Positions 46,376 through 58,600 of a stretch of 64,000 nt of DNA are shown here, piece by piece. Positions within the stretch are counted from its first letter, which is position 1. The number at the start of each line of letters is the position of its first letter. Both the position numbers and the translations under genes were made by a program. The notes beneath the pieces are model-generated. The model searched no databases, was not told the origin of the DNA, and was given only the letters and a program-made list of their open reading frames with translations. Source of the DNA: Lycium barbarum (taxonomy: Eukaryota; Streptophyta; Magnoliopsida; Solanales; Solanaceae); NCBI RefSeq assembly GCF_019175385.1, contig NC_083345.1, positions 6,673,205 through 6,737,204 on the forward strand. Direction: 5' to 3'.

Positions 46376-47176
46376 CTCCCCATAGCCAACACTTGCTAGG
46401 AGCATTTGTTACACAGCTAATCCCTTTATTTCCAAGACAAAAACAATAAATCACCGACCAAAAAATTGAAAACTACAACTATAAAATAGTACAAACACAA
46501 ACAAAATTTCAGACCCACATAAAAGAGTTATATCCACTGGCAGTATAATTTTTTTTTAATTATTCAGACCTAATGTTACGATTTTAGTCAATTTTTAAAC
46601 ATAAATTTATGTTTCACGTCAAAAGTAGTTGATTCAGATGAACTCGAAAGTGCATTTATGCCTTTGATTATTGGTTGCCAATCAATACGTATTAAATTGA
46701 GTTATCTGTAATTACCTTTTAACTTACCTGATGGTATTGTTAGTACATAAAAATTTAAACTCCAATTTAGAAAATAACAACATACGTTATTTTTTTGGCC
46801 TTCATTTGCTGTCAATTGAAATTAAAGACAAGTCACAATAAGCATAAAATTACTGATTACATAAACACAAACATATATGACCCACAATAAAAACCAATCA
46901 AAAACATACCCGAATCCACACCCGAATATTGACCCGAAGCCACCAAATGTGACGACCCGGAAGTTATTTATCTTTGTTTTTTTTTGTTTTTTTTTGGTTT
47001 TGGCTGAAGAAGAGTGAGATTTTGAGGATGGAAAAGACGTGGATTTTGTACTGATTACGTGGCTGACTATTGGCCGTTGTAGAATGAGTTGAATGTGGAA
47101 AAATGAATTTTGGGATTGGAAAAAAAAAAAAAGATGATGGGAAAATGAGCATGGCATCCTCTTTTATTAGTGGGAA
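46376..47176 (-). repeat. Segment S2
   Basis: Paralogue of S1 and S3. The minus strand holds a CCAAT-containing stretch (GGCCAATAGTCAGCCACGTA), a leader with CACTCTTCTTCAGCCAAAACC and the AAATGTGACGACCCGG block read as FRVVTFGGFGS or SGSSHLVASGQYSG in two open frames. It has empty sites for the MITE at 40207 and for the insertion at 57523 (TTACATAAA once at 46857-46865). Confidence 0.65.
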
Positions 47177-47537
47177 CTAGTATAATAGTAACACATATAT
47201 GGTATGTGCGAAAAATATTAGTTTAGTTATCATTTTTTAAATGCAACTAAAGGGGACAGAGTCAAGTCGAAGACGTAGAAAATATGTAACTTGAATTATA
47301 GAATTTTAGTGATTCTTTGGATGATTCTACCTGCTTTAATTTCTATTTGAATAGGAGCAGACGATAGATAGATCTGCATCGAGGTGCAAGTAAGAAAAAA
47401 GTTAAAGATCAAAGAATAAAACATAGAGAAACTTTACCATTTATAAAGAGAAATCTAAGATTTCCTTCACTGTTTTTAAATATGTATAAACAGATTAAAC
47501 ATGTATGAGCAAAGGATGAATACAGAAGCAACTTAGA

Positions 47538-47720
47538 GCCCGTTTGGATTGGCTTATAAGTTGTCTATAAGCTTTTTTCAGTTTTTTTGAGTGTTTGGCT
47601 GGCCAGCTTAAAGTCATTTTGTGTTTAAAATAAGCTCAAAAAATTAATTGGGCCCGTTTGACTTAGCTTATCTAAAGCAGCTTATAAGCTTGAAACAAAT
47701 TATAAGCCTAAAAAAATGAG
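47538..47720. mobile_element. Tourist-like MITE fragment, rearranged
   Basis: Starts TTA/GAGCCCGTTTGGATTGGCTT as at 40207 but lacks a matching right end. A second partial end (GGGCCCGTTTGACTTAGC) lies at about 47651. Confidence 0.6.
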
Positions 47721-48031
47721 CGGTAAGTATATCTCACCTAAAACATCAGAAGTTGACTTCCCTTTTTTAGAAGTTCTCGTAACGGTGGCAACACTCTATT
47801 CACTTTTTCAACGAAATCAGAGTCAATTCTGGTATAACTAAAAGCAGATCAAGATGAACTTGTTTTGGCTCTATTGCTAAATATCAACACATAATTTCAT
47901 ACCGACTATAATACAATAATTACAAAGTGCGATATTAAATATGGAACACAGCAAAACAACACCATATGAAGAATAAGCTTATGTAAATAATAGAGAAAAA
48001 GAGAAAGAACTATTCCTGTAGAACTATACCT

Positions 48032-48641
48032 GTTTTTTTTTTTTTTTTTTGTTTATTAGATTTCATTGATTAGCAACAACATTATATCCCAACAAAACAA
48101 AATACTCTAAGATATAAGAAAAGTAACTCTAATTACCAATTCTCAAATAACCCAAGAATCGCTAACAAATTGAAGAGCTTGTAATGTGTAACTGCTTTTG
48201 TCCCTTCAGAAACAACATGCTTAGCAAATTCACCGGACTAATTTTTATGTGGGCCCATTTCTTGAGATACAACATGAATACCACTATTAGCCCTCTCAAG
48301 AAGTAAAAACAAATGGAACAACATGAAAATCACACAGCCCCAGCTTGCAAAAAGCATGAGATAAAATTGGAAGAAAAAAAAAACATGTCCTAATTCCATC
48401 AACACAAAAGAACTGATCTTTTTTGTTTTGTTTTTGCTTTTCAAATTCTATCCAGTGCAAGCTTCTTGTAAGAACTTCTAAGCTCTAAATTCAGTGCGTT
48501 CGTTTTTCACCGGCCATTTATTCTTCTCGGCGGTCTTCTTTTCTGCCTTAGGAGCCATGGAATTGTGTAGAAATTTAGGAAAGATTTGAGAAAGATGAAA
48601 AGATTTTTGAATTAAGAAGTGAAGGAATTTTTTTCCATGAT
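48032..48641 (-). pseudogene. Processed histone H2B pseudogene with poly(A) and target duplications
   Basis: The minus strand reads a leader, ATG at 48556-48558, MAPKAEKKTAEK (the H2B N terminus), then a stop after 26 codons. After about 240 bp of altered sequence comes GEFAKHVVSEGTKAVT (48186-48237), nearly the canonical H2B C terminus, then a 3' UTR and an 18-base poly(A) at about 48033-48050. Perfect 11-bp duplications GAACTATACCT flank it (48021-48031, 48642-48652). It is an intronless, LINE-mobilised retrocopy. The histone-fold core is missing or replaced, so no function is expected. Confidence 0.85.
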
Positions 48642-49721
48642 GAACTATACCTTCAAACAAAGCATCAAAGAATGAATTACTCCGTTCAAGTGGATGAATT
48701 AAGTACTATCTTTAAGTTTTAAAAAAAAACAACAAAAACAGAGAATGAATTGCTACATGCCTAATTGAAACATAAGTTAGGCAAACGTTCTTTTCTTTTA
48801 TAAATGAGAAGGGTGGAATTTTAAAATATGAGGTTACATGGTTTTAACCACATTAGATAACTGCAAGCCCCATCACTGCTCATCATCTTATTCACAGTTT
48901 AAGAAATAACTGCAATCATACAAATTAAAACTTACCACAGTAGTTCACAAAAAAATAACTGCAAGCACACTAAAAAATATCTCTTTTCAAATGGATAAAT
49001 TAATTAATTCAATATTAATTTTTTATCTTTTTAAAATTGTTGAAACAGATAGAATTTCAGCATGATAGGTTAAATGATTATAACTTCCCCATTACATATG
49101 CATCCTTTAAAATTGCCTTAATTGGTGGAACTGTTCCACTATTTCTGCAAGCGAATGATTTTTTCGTACAATTCGAGTTTTTTTTTTCAAGACTCTTTAT
49201 TTAGTATTTTCAAACTCCAAATCTTTTGAAGCTTTTATAAATAGATAGATAGATAACTCAGGATATTATTACTGTGAATAACGGATGATCCTTATCTTTC
49301 AGTTTTTTATCGTGCAGTTTTTTTAGTTTCAATTCGAATTTTAAATTTCCAAGGAGCCCAAAAACAAAAACAGGTTGTTTTACTTAGTTTATTCTTTTTT
49401 CTTTCTTTTTTCTTTTTGTCTTCTTATCATTTTGTCTTTCTTATTTTTGTATTTTTTTCCCTTTTAAAGATAAAAATAAAGATAAATATATGGGTACTAA
49501 TAACTAATTATTAATATATGGGTACTAATAACTAATTATTAATTAATTAACTACTTTTTGTCCTAAAACTACCATGTGGCATTATTCTACGCTGACACTT
49601 GTCACAATCCTATGACAAACTATCCTCTTTTTAATAATATATAGATATAGATATAGATTTTAGTAATTGCTTATTAACGTCTATTTATTATTCATGATAT
49701 TTTTATTTCCCATTAAAAATT

Positions 49722-50875
49722 GGGGAAATTTCATAAATATACAATTGGGTCACTTACATTGCAAAAAAATAGACAATACATTGCAAAGCTCTAACCCAAA
49801 ACTCCCCTCTTCTCCCCTCTCTCTCCACTGCCTCCTTCTTTTTCGTTTTTTAATTTTTAATTTTTTTTTTTGTTGGAGTTTGCCACTGCCTCCTTTTTTA
49901 AAAAAAAAAAAATATTTTTTTTTAAAATTTTTTTAATAGAGTATTATAATTCATATACCCATATACACTCATATACAATATTATACAAAAATTATAATCT
50001 ATATATCCATATACATTCATATACACCTATATACAAATATTATACACCCATATACAATATTATAACCTTTATATCCATATACACCCATATACATCTGTAT
50101 ACAATATTATACACCCATATACATTCATATACAATATTATACACCCATATACATTCATATATAATATTATACACCCATATACAATATTATACAATAAAAT
50201 ACACCCATATATACACTCATATACAATATTATAACCCATATATCCATGTACACCCATATACAATACTATACATCCATATACACTCATATACACCCATATA
50301 TAGTCATCGCCAGAGTTCCGGTCTCCGGCGTATACACCCGTATACACCGACATATAACATTACACACTCATATACAGTCATCGCCGGAGTTCTGTTCTCC
50401 GGCGAACTCCAACACCACCACCAGAACCAACTGTTCAAAACATCAAAGATCGGGCGTGACAGAGGCAGAGGGGAAATTAAAAAAAAATTAAAAAAATAAA
50501 TTAAAGATCCAGCGTGACAAAGGGAGATGGGAAATTAAAAAAAAAAAACTAAAATTTAAAAAATAGTATTAAAAATTAAAATAAAAGGAGGCAGTGGCGA
50601 ACTCCAAAAATAAAAAAATATATTTTTTTTTTTAAAAGGAGGCAGTTGCGAACTCCACAAAAAAAAAATTAAAATTAAAAAAAAATGAAAAAGAAGGAGG
50701 CAGTGGAGAGAGGGGGGGAGGAAGAGGGGAATGGGTCATTTTTTGAAAAGTAATTTTTGTTTAAACTGAAGATGCGCTACTGTGGGAAAAAAAACACAAA
50801 TATGGGCTAAAAACACAAATATGGGCTAAATTTGGTAGTCTTGGTACCTCAATTGATACTGAGTGTAATTATCCC
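49722..50875. mobile_element. Mutator-like MITE with minisatellite core
   Basis: 1154 bp with degenerate inverted ends (GGGGAAATTTCATAAATATA and, inverted, GGGATAATTACACTCAGTAT) and a perfect 9-bp duplication TTAAAAATT (49713-49721, 50876-50884). S3 at about 59660 has the empty site. Subterminal inverted blocks around GGAGGCAGTGGCGAACTCC flank a core of repeated ATATACACCCATATACAATA units (49940-50370) and two GC palindromes (CGCCGGAGTT..CTCCGGCG). The 209-codon frame across it is a product of the repeat. Confidence 0.85.
49940..50370 (+). repeat. Minisatellite, period about 20-24 bp
   Basis: Imperfect units of TATACACCCATATACAATAT and variants (ATTCATATAC, ACTCATATAC). It stays open in several frames on both strands because the unit lacks stop codons, giving Tyr/Ile/His/Pro-rich frames. 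Confidence 0.85.
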
Positions 50876-50884
50876 TTAAAAATT

Positions 50885-52100
50885 TCGTGTGGGAACAGTT
50901 TCGTAATTTTTTGATTAACTTAGATATAGAGAAAAGTCATCAATCGCGGCAAAATAAATTCAAGTTTAATAATCAAAGCAACTTAAAAATTAAGATGAAA
51001 ATCATTTAAGGTAATTTAGATATTTCTTAATTTTGAGGAGTAAGTAATTTTCTAAGGGGTGTGCCAAAGGAAAAATCACCAATTAATATGAATAGGAGGG
51101 AATATTATTTTAAGTTTTGCATATGAGTTTTAGGTTGGGAGTTGGGACGCTTCTCTTTTAATTAGGTTTTGTATTTATTAAAATAAAAAGAAAAAAGGTG
51201 TAAAAGATTTACCCATCGGAAGTTGGATTTTCCAGCAGTAATGGCGGAGCCAGAGTTTTCATTAAGGGGTTCAAATATGAAAAAGTAAACACACGACTAA
51301 GCCAAGTGGATTATATATGTACATCCATAAACATAAGAATATTTTTAACCTTGAATATATTGTGTAATTTTCCGATGAAGTGGGCTCATCCCAACCCCGT
51401 TCGCCCCACTTAGCTCCGCCCTAGTTCGGTAATAATGACTTTTGTGTTAGTAGGGTAATTTTTTGTGATTTTTGAGTTAGATTATTGTTTTGTGACTTTG
51501 GTGAAAAGAAGCCATATAGTTATGTGATCACGTGTAAAATTTATGCCAATGGGGGTTACTACAAATGATGATTATAAGATATAGATTGTAAAATTCTATT
51601 AATACACGTTTTTTGATATTCAAATATTCGACTACCTTGAAATATAATTAGTTTTCATTTTTGCATAAATGAGATAGGGGTAAAAGAATTTGAACATTAT
51701 TTCTTAAACTTAGCTAGGACTCCTCCCAAGAATAATTTACTCCAAGAATAAGTACTATGTAAATAATTTACAAGCATTATTGGATAAAGGGTCACAAAAA
51801 TCACTTAAAGGTGCATTTATGAAGTAAAGTTATGTTGAGTGACGAGATTACTTGTGTTGATTTGATTAGAGAGCAACTTTCTTGCAAATCAATGAGCTGG
51901 ATATACATGTTTTTTTCCTTCTTCGTACGGATTACCATAAAATTTGTAAAAAGAAAGAGTCTATGTCTAAAAAGAAGCATATTTGGTTTCAAACTTTCAA
52001 AACTTAAAAAAATATCTGCTCCAAACATATATTGATCCATCATGCAACTCTTTGCTGTGCTCCAAATTTATTCCCGATCCAATCCATTGACTTTGTTTTT
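50885..52100 (+). repeat. Segment paralogous to 59.69-60.63 and 63.77-64.0 kb
   Basis: Direct match to S3-side sequence: AACAGTTTCGTAATTTT, GTGAAAAGAAGCCATATAGT, CTCCTCCCAAGAATA, then without a break GATTTGATTAGAGAGCAACT. In the other copy the last two are 3.1 kb apart. A diverged hAT MITE lies at about 51242-51424. No gene. Confidence 0.75.
51242..51424. mobile_element. hAT-type MITE remnant
   Basis: Ends AATGGCGGAGCCAGAG and TTAGCTCCGCCCTAG, the inverted pair typical of this family. A more decayed version sits at the same place in the paralogue (about 60075-60275). Confidence 0.55.
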
Positions 52101-53785
52101 TCAAAGAGCATAAATCATAATCAATTAAAATAGATGACTTCTTTTTCCAACAGAGAAGAATAATCAATTAAAATAGACAAATAGATCAGAGAAATACTAA
52201 TATACAATGCAAATTTTTGAAGTCAACCCAGAAATCAAATTGGACCATGTTGTGATAGAATTCAGCATTATTAAGAATACGCGTATATACGTGCGAAAAT
52301 AAGTATATATAATTATATTTAGATGTATATTTTAAAATTCACGATATTTAAATTCTGAATTAGCGGCTGCTTGATGTGAATTGATTTTCTCAAGATCCTA
52401 GACAAAGACAAAGGTTTGACCCCACTACTCATCCCTACAGAATTAATTAATTGTCCTCTTTAATTTGACAAACTAAAAGTTTGAAAATCTCCAAAAGGTG
52501 GGTGATAAAACAAGATTAATTAACGTCTAGAGAAAAGCCACATGATAGTCTAGCTAGCATTAGATTTTCATGCAAACGTGACACAACATGCCCCACAATC
52601 GTAGTAAAAAATTTACAACAGGAGCTAAGTGTTAGGGTGTGTTTAGTACGAATCAAAATGTTTCTCGTGATAAATGTTTTCGCAAAAAAATAAGTGAGTT
52701 TTTTAGGAATACTTATTCTCTTGTGTTTAATATATAAACGAAATATATCCTAATAGCAATATATATAATCTACTCAACCAGTCTATGCGAGCTGATCGGA
52801 GTGGTGGGAGGACGAGAGGTCGGGTTAGGCAAGGTGCTGGAGGGGGGGGGGGGTAGTAGTGAGAGGTGGGGATGTTGGGTGAGGGTGGTCGGGGATAGGG
52901 TGTGTGTCAGGGTGAAGGGGCTGGGATTGGGAGTGGTTTGTGGTAGGGAGATGGCGGAAGAGAGAAGGCAACTAGTGTTTAATGCTCTATGAAATTTATT
53001 TTCCCTACTTCAAGTAAAGTCAAATCTTTTACCAGTGAGTATGTATGGCGGGATGGATGAAATCTCTTCAATTTTAATCAAATGTCTCAAATTTAAGTCT
53101 TGAGAATAGAAAAACTTTTGATAAAGAGTATTATCTCCTTTTGTGAGCTCTTCAACGGTATAAATATAAATTATTCGAGCCAATTATGAATTTCAGACTG
53201 ATTACTGTATAAAGAAAACAAAGGTAAAGTCAAATATCAACCTTTGATTGGTAGTAGTCTATAAAAGAATATATCTTCAAGCCTCTCATGCAGCTATAAG
53301 CTATTCATCATTAAGTGAAATAGTGAAAAGAAAAGTCCTAATAAAAAACATCATATTCTTTGCAACTCTCTACAAGTAAGGTGATTAAAAGTATGGAGTC
53401 TTCTTCCTAACTGTATAAAAAGGTGAAAACCTAACCCAACTTTTGTTTCTATTCCAAACTTTCTCTTTTGGCCAATCAAGTCATATTTTCACACTACACA
53501 TAATCCACGGTTTTCAATAATTTGGTGAAAAACATAGAAAGATAATAAAGATGGCCGGACTAAAGTTATAGAGTATTCCTTAGTTAACAAACTCCAAGGC
53601 GAGCTGCACATTCTTTGATCCACTATTAGACAAAAAAAAAAACGCTAAAAGTGAAACTCTTGAAAATAGAATTAGCAACTCGCATACGTACCCATGCATT
53701 TCTTGATTATTTTTTATTAGGGAAGCTGGAATATTTAAATTATATTAATATTAGTATTGTTCAGAAATATTACAACCCATATAGA
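52101..53785. other. Intergenic, with a G-rich tract
   Basis: No supported gene. About 52790-52960 is GT/G-rich with a 12-base G run; the Val/Gly-rich frame over it is compositional. 52630-52700 resembles the TE end seen near 40715 (GGTGTGTTTAGTA / GGTGTGTTTGGTA). Confidence 0.5.
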
Positions 53786-53789
53786 AATG

Positions 53790-54060
53790 CCTCTTAAGGC
53801 ATTCTGGTTTCCAAGTTCAACTAGTTTAGTACATACACTATCCGAAATGATTTTATCAAAATGTGTTTCCTCCCTATCCACTAGTAGCTTGGCCTAGACG
53901 AATGGAGATGGAACTGCAAAATAGACTAGCTTTAGTTTGTTCTACTTGGGATATTCCTTAGCCAAAAGGTGTGCTACTTCATTGCCCTGCCTTAAAGTAT
54001 GCATGATCGAAGTTTCTTCACCTAGAGGGTAGAGCATTAATTACCTGCAATCACAAAAAC
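53790..54060 (-). pseudogene. Retroelement RNase H remnant
   Basis: The minus strand reads HTLRQGNEVAHLLAKEYPK (about 53945-54001), the end of the RNase H-like domain common in plant LINEs and related host genes, then a stop and a broken tail (VPSPFV, VDREETHFDKIISDS). No reverse transcriptase nearby. Confidence 0.5.
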
Positions 54061-54639
54061 TCTTGTCATATGCTGAATATCCTCGTTCTAACATTTTGAC
54101 ATTTTGACAACCTCCGTTCTGTTTCGATCTCCAATGGGGTAATCTTTAAGTCCCTTGCTATTTGAATTAAGACCTTATAGCTTATTAAAATGTTATTGAT
54201 AATAGGCATCGACTTTTCATTATTTTCATTTAATAAACTAATTAGGTAAAATCAATAATGGCACAGACCATCACTAGCTAAATGAGAGTTGAAGATTTTT
54301 TTAAAAAGAAAGAATAGTTGCAGTGAATGCTCTAGTAGTAGTACTATAATTGCACATCATGAATACTGATAAATAGCTTAGTAAATACCGGTGGCTCGCT
54401 ATCTCTTCATTTGATTTGAATCATCCTGATTTAGCTGTTCACACAAGAAAAATGACGTGATTAATGTAAATAATGGATACACACACACAACGTATGTAAA
54501 AGTAAAACTATAGACAAAAACATGTATGAATAATTCTAGAGTACTGTTGTGATGACACCATATGAAAAACTCTTAGAGTTGAGGGGAATGAAGCCTGGTC
54601 CGAAATCACTCATTATAAAATTGATTGATCGACTTTGAT

Positions 54640-54755
54640 CTGTGACGGATCCAGAAGTTAGGTTCTAAAATATATATATATATATATTGTACTTGTTTTT
54701 CGTACATATATAGGGTTTAACGGCCCTAAAACCTATGGTTGGATCCGCCACTGAC
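54640..54755. mobile_element. Short hAT-type MITE
   Basis: Ends CTGTGACGGATCCAGAAG and, at the right, GGATCCGCCACTG, an imperfect inverted pair with a (TA)n run inside. It supplies the last codons of the minus-strand frame at 54726-55022. Confidence 0.55.
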
Positions 54756-54838
54756 TCTTTTATAGAATGATTTCGAACCAGACAACATTCTCCCCAACAA
54801 AATCTTGGTTTTTCCATGATGTTTCAATTTTGAGTAAA

Positions 54839-54925
54839 GAGGAGGAAGAAGAAGAAGAAGAAGAAGAAGAAGAAGAAGAAGAAGAAGAAGAAGAAGATGA
54901 TGATGATGATGATGAAGAGGGAGGA
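54839..54925 (+). repeat. (GAA)n / (GAT)n microsatellite
   Basis: About 18 GAA/GAG triplets followed by about six GAT triplets. On the minus strand this gives a Leu run and a His run in a 98-codon frame that I do not accept as a gene. Confidence 0.9.
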
Positions 54926-55029
54926 AGAGGAGGAGGAATATGAATATATATAATATTGGAGTTGAGATTGAGAAAGAGAGATTTCTTGATTTTGGTTTAG
55001 AGCAAAGGGCCATGCATGACATATATATA

Positions 55030-57269
55030 GGGCCCTTAAATATATACGTGAAGAATGACTATTTTGCTCTTTTGCTTTTCTAGCTATTATTTTTATAGTT
55101 CTTTTCTATTTTTAAGAATTCTTGTTAATATAAACGGTAAAAAAGATTAGCTAATTGAATAATTAACTATATTGAGTAAGATTTGGTTTAGTTTTAGTTA
55201 GGGGAAGTTATGACCATTTGCCTCTTACCGATTGGTCTATAAGTATGGTAAGGGAGAGTCAAAGATCATTTGACTTCACAATTAATTTAGATGAATCTTA
55301 ATAACAAAACAATACATACATCAGATTGACAATGGAGTATATATCTTCGCACAAATTAATTTTACACATCAAGGATAATCTTGGTTAATTAGGGGGAGTT
55401 GACTACTTGACTTAGACCATTGCCTCTTACAAATTAATTTAGTTGGAGTTAAGACCATTTGCCTGTTAATTACGATTTAATAAAGTCCAAAATTAACATT
55501 TCATAACAAGTACGTGGACCAAGGTATAAATCAAATATATAGCAACAAGTCAAAAGAAACAAGGCTCAGCCCTACCTACCCTGCCCACCCTATAAACCCG
55601 TGTTCTCAAACAACCCTATTATTAGTAAAATAAAAAGTGTAGAAAATGAAAAAAATGGTCTTTTATATTAGGGTGTGGGCTTAAAATAGTCTCTTAACTA
55701 TATTTTTAATTAGTTTTGGTTCTTTTAGTTGTCAAAAGTGAGTTAATTTTCGTTGTAACAAATTATGTGTGTTAGGTGTGAGGGGAACTGTGAAAAGAAT
55801 TCACTAAAATTACCAAAAAAGTTCCATCAGATTTTAGAAAATGCAACATAAATATTGTATTGGACATAAAAAAAAATAGCAAAAGTTGCACCTCAAAAAA
55901 CTACATTGAACTCTAGAAAATAGACCAAGAATTAGCAAAAGCTATAAAATCTAGACCTCCAAATATGAGTTTCCCCTAAATTCTTTTTTGTTTATTCCAC
56001 AATTTCCCTAATCAAATCTAACAGATAATTTTTTTTAAAAAATATTTGATGGAGACCCAAACTACTCACTTTTAGCAAACTTGTAGAATCAAAGTTGCTC
56101 AAAAGTATATTTAAGGGATTACTTTGGACCTACCCAAACATAAGGGACCATTTTTATTATTTTCTCGTTAAAAAATGTAACTATAATTTAACTGTCCCAT
56201 TAAGTATCATTGTTGGCTAATATGTACTTTTTGCGTTGTTTGAAAACAGAAACAGAATGCAACAAATACCAATAGGCAAACATACATAAAGTAATAGGAA
56301 GCTAACATAACGAGGATATTATAATTATTGTGATGACAATTTATAGGAAGAACACAAGATCTTTGGAACACCAAAAAAGAGAGAGAGAACTTCTCTTGAA
56401 CATGATATTTTAATCTTTGTTATTAGAGTTAATTAAGCTTTCATTAGCAATGTAATTACTCTTATGGAGTTTGAACTGAAATGGGGGTGCAATAAAGGAT
56501 ATCTATTTGGACTACCACCTAAGGTGATCGTGAAATATTTAACGTTTTAGACAAAAAAGTGATCACTTATTTTATCTTTCTCAAATACATCTTTACTAAT
56601 TCAAATAAAGGATTATTAATTAAGGAAGACGTTTAAGGAGAAACAAAAGGTAATTTAGACGAATACTTTTACAATTAATATTTTTCTTACTTAAAAGTGT
56701 GAAATAAAACACAGATAATATGGATCGAATGCAGCTGATAGCAATCTTTTTCTTTTGTTGTCCTCAGATGGAATGATTCGAAGCTTAAATGAAAAGGCAA
56801 AAATAGGTAGGCCAATTAAAGCTTTTGCAGATCTAGGCCCAACAGTTTAAAGGAGAATAGGGAGTGGGCATAAGAGGGTGAAAAATTTGAGATGGCCCAA
56901 AAAAGAGAGTGGGGGTTATCAGGAGATGTTAACTACTATGTTGGATGGTATTTACTGCTCTCAAAGGTAAGTCCACTTTAAAATCTTGAAAATGACATTG
57001 TGCTAATTCTTTATTGTTCGGATCCCTTAAAATTGTTGCCGCATTCATGATGGATCTCAAAAAATGCAAGTCCGCTTCAAAATCTTGAAAGTGATATTGT
57101 GCTAATTGGTATCCAATGGGTCGAATTTGTTACTTTAAGTTTTATGTTGCCCCAACCCTCAAAAATACTGTCATATTTGTGTCAAATCCCTCAAAAATAC
57201 ATAGTTTTTGAAGAATTCGGCACACACTCAACAATATTTTTAAATAGTCTGAGCATAAACTGTATCACA
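55030..57269. other. Intergenic, no gene seen
   Basis: AT-rich, no supported reading frame. A short direct repeat (GTCCACTTTAAAATCTTGAA at about 56972 and GTCCGCTTCAAAATCTTGAA at about 57070) is visible. Nothing else stood out. Confidence 0.5.
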
Positions 57270-57764
57270 TAAATTGGGACGGAGGTAGTAGAATAAGTCA
57301 ATAATCAAAGTACAAAAAAATAATAATAGATAGTAACAGAAATCGAAGTAGGATAGTGAAATTTAACTATTACCTTTTAACTGATCTAATGGTATAAACT
57401 TAATAGAGTAGTAAAATAACAGCATAATTTTCCTGGCCTTCATTTATTTAAGAAGTCAATCACCCATTTTATACTGTAAATTGAAATTAAAACAAGGCAC
57501 AAAAAGCATAAAATTACATAAAGAAAATTTTGCTTGCCATAGCTACCTCTAAGACATATTTATGAATAATGACTACTTTATTCTTCATTTAATTTTCATA
57601 GCTTTATTTTTCCAAAATTACATTCCGTAACTGGTCCAGTAACTTTCAAAATACATATACCTGTCTCTATTCTCCCTCACTACACATTTAAGATTTTTCA
57701 TCTTCTCCAAATTCTAAAATAAAAATTCTCTCTTCTCTCCTCTCCTTCCCCTCCCTGCCGCCTC

Positions 57765-57773
57765 TCACCCCCC

Positions 57774-57809
<36 letters not shown>

Positions 57810-57812
57810 CCG
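57765..57812 (+). repeat. (C)n(TC)n tract
   Basis: About 18 C followed by about 13 TC/CT units, ending in a pyrimidine stretch CTCTCCTCAG directly before the HSP70-like sequence, so it looks like a splice acceptor. Confidence 0.85.
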
Positions 57813-57826
57813 TTCCCTCTCCTCAG

Positions 57827-58230
57827 CACTTTGTTCAAGAATTTAAACGAAAGAACAAGAAGGACATCACTGGTAACCCGAGAGCTCTTAGAAGATTGAG
57901 GACAGCTTGTGAAAGGGCGAAAAGAACTCTTTCCCCCACTGCCCAGACAAACATTGAAATCGATTCCCTATACGAGGGAGTTGACTTCTATACGAGCAAT
58001 ACTCGTGCTAGATTTGAGGATCTGAACATGGATATTTTCAGGAAGTGTATGGAGCCCGTTGAGAAATGTTTGAGGGATGCCAAGATGGACAAAAGCACTG
58101 TACATGATGTTGTTCTTGTTGGTGGATCTACTCGAATTCCCAAGGTTCAACAGCTTTGCAAGACTTCTTTAACGGGAAAGAGCTTTACAAGAGCATCAAC
58201 CCAGATGAAGTTGTTGCCTATGGTGCTGCC
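57827..58230 (+). pseudogene. HSP70 (cytosolic HSC70-type) fragment
   Basis: Encodes about 134 residues of the nucleotide-binding domain: [73 protein letters not shown]. This corresponds to roughly residues 230-365 of a 650-residue chaperone. A single-base deletion after PKVQQL (near 58155) shifts the frame, and the sequence leaves HSP70 after the GAA of an AYGAA-equivalent. No start, no substrate-binding domain. Preceded by CTCCTCAG, so it may derive from an exon edge or a copied cDNA fragment. Confidence 0.88.
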
Positions 58231-58324
58231 ATTTCTCCGCCGCCCAAAGAGAGAATGGAGAGCTAAAACATGTTTTATTACGGCGTTAATAGTTCCTTTG
58301 AATTGTATTTCATTGTATTTCAAT

Positions 58325-58600
58325 CCATTCATTTTTTTTGGTGTAAATATAGTGAATGTTCCAAATATAGAACCTAATTTTACTTCACTTTGTTTTCACG
58401 ATTTTTGTATTTTGTTGTATTTTAATGTATTCATCTTTTTTTAGTGTAAATATAGTGAATGTTACAAATATAAAGTATGTTTTTACTCCACTTTATTTTC
58501 ACGATTTTTATATTTGCGCTGTATTTCAATGTATTCATCTTGTCTTTTGGTGTAAATATTGTGAATGTTCCGATGGGACATTTGTAAACAATGATATACA
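58325..58600 (+). repeat. Tandem repeat, period about 110 bp, 2.5 units
   Basis: Units share GTGTAAATATAGTGAATGTT, ACTTTGTTTTCACGATTTTT and TGTATTTCAATGTATTCATC. Confidence 0.75.

Larger units (their letters stand above)
47177..49657 (-). mobile_element. Helitron, non-autonomous
   Basis: On the minus strand a 2481-bp element starts TCTATATCTATATC (49657) and ends in CTAG (47177-47180). It is preceded by host A and followed by host T, the Helitron insertion rule. A hairpin (CACATA..TATGTG) lies 11-12 nt before the CTAG. No target duplication and no Rep/helicase frame. It contains a processed histone H2B copy and a Tourist-like MITE fragment. The S3 paralogue (about 59600) lacks it, though some flank there is deleted. 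Confidence 0.7.

Noticed and set aside
49870..50499. 209-codon plus-strand frame rich in Tyr, His and Pro
   Set aside because: Generated by a stop-free minisatellite inside a Mutator-like MITE; the opposite strand is open too.
52801..52992. 63-codon Gly/Val-rich frame
   Set aside because: Lies in a G-rich low-complexity tract; no homology recognised.
54726..55022. 98-codon minus-strand frame with an apparent signal peptide and a small C-terminal peptide
   Set aside because: The hydrophobic Leu run and His run come from the (GAA)n/(GAT)n microsatellite, and the C terminus is the end of a hAT MITE. No CLE, IDA or similar motif fits.
57827..58444. Functional HSP70-like gene of 182 codons
   Set aside because: No start or C-terminal domain, a frameshift inside, and location within a transposon-like insertion.
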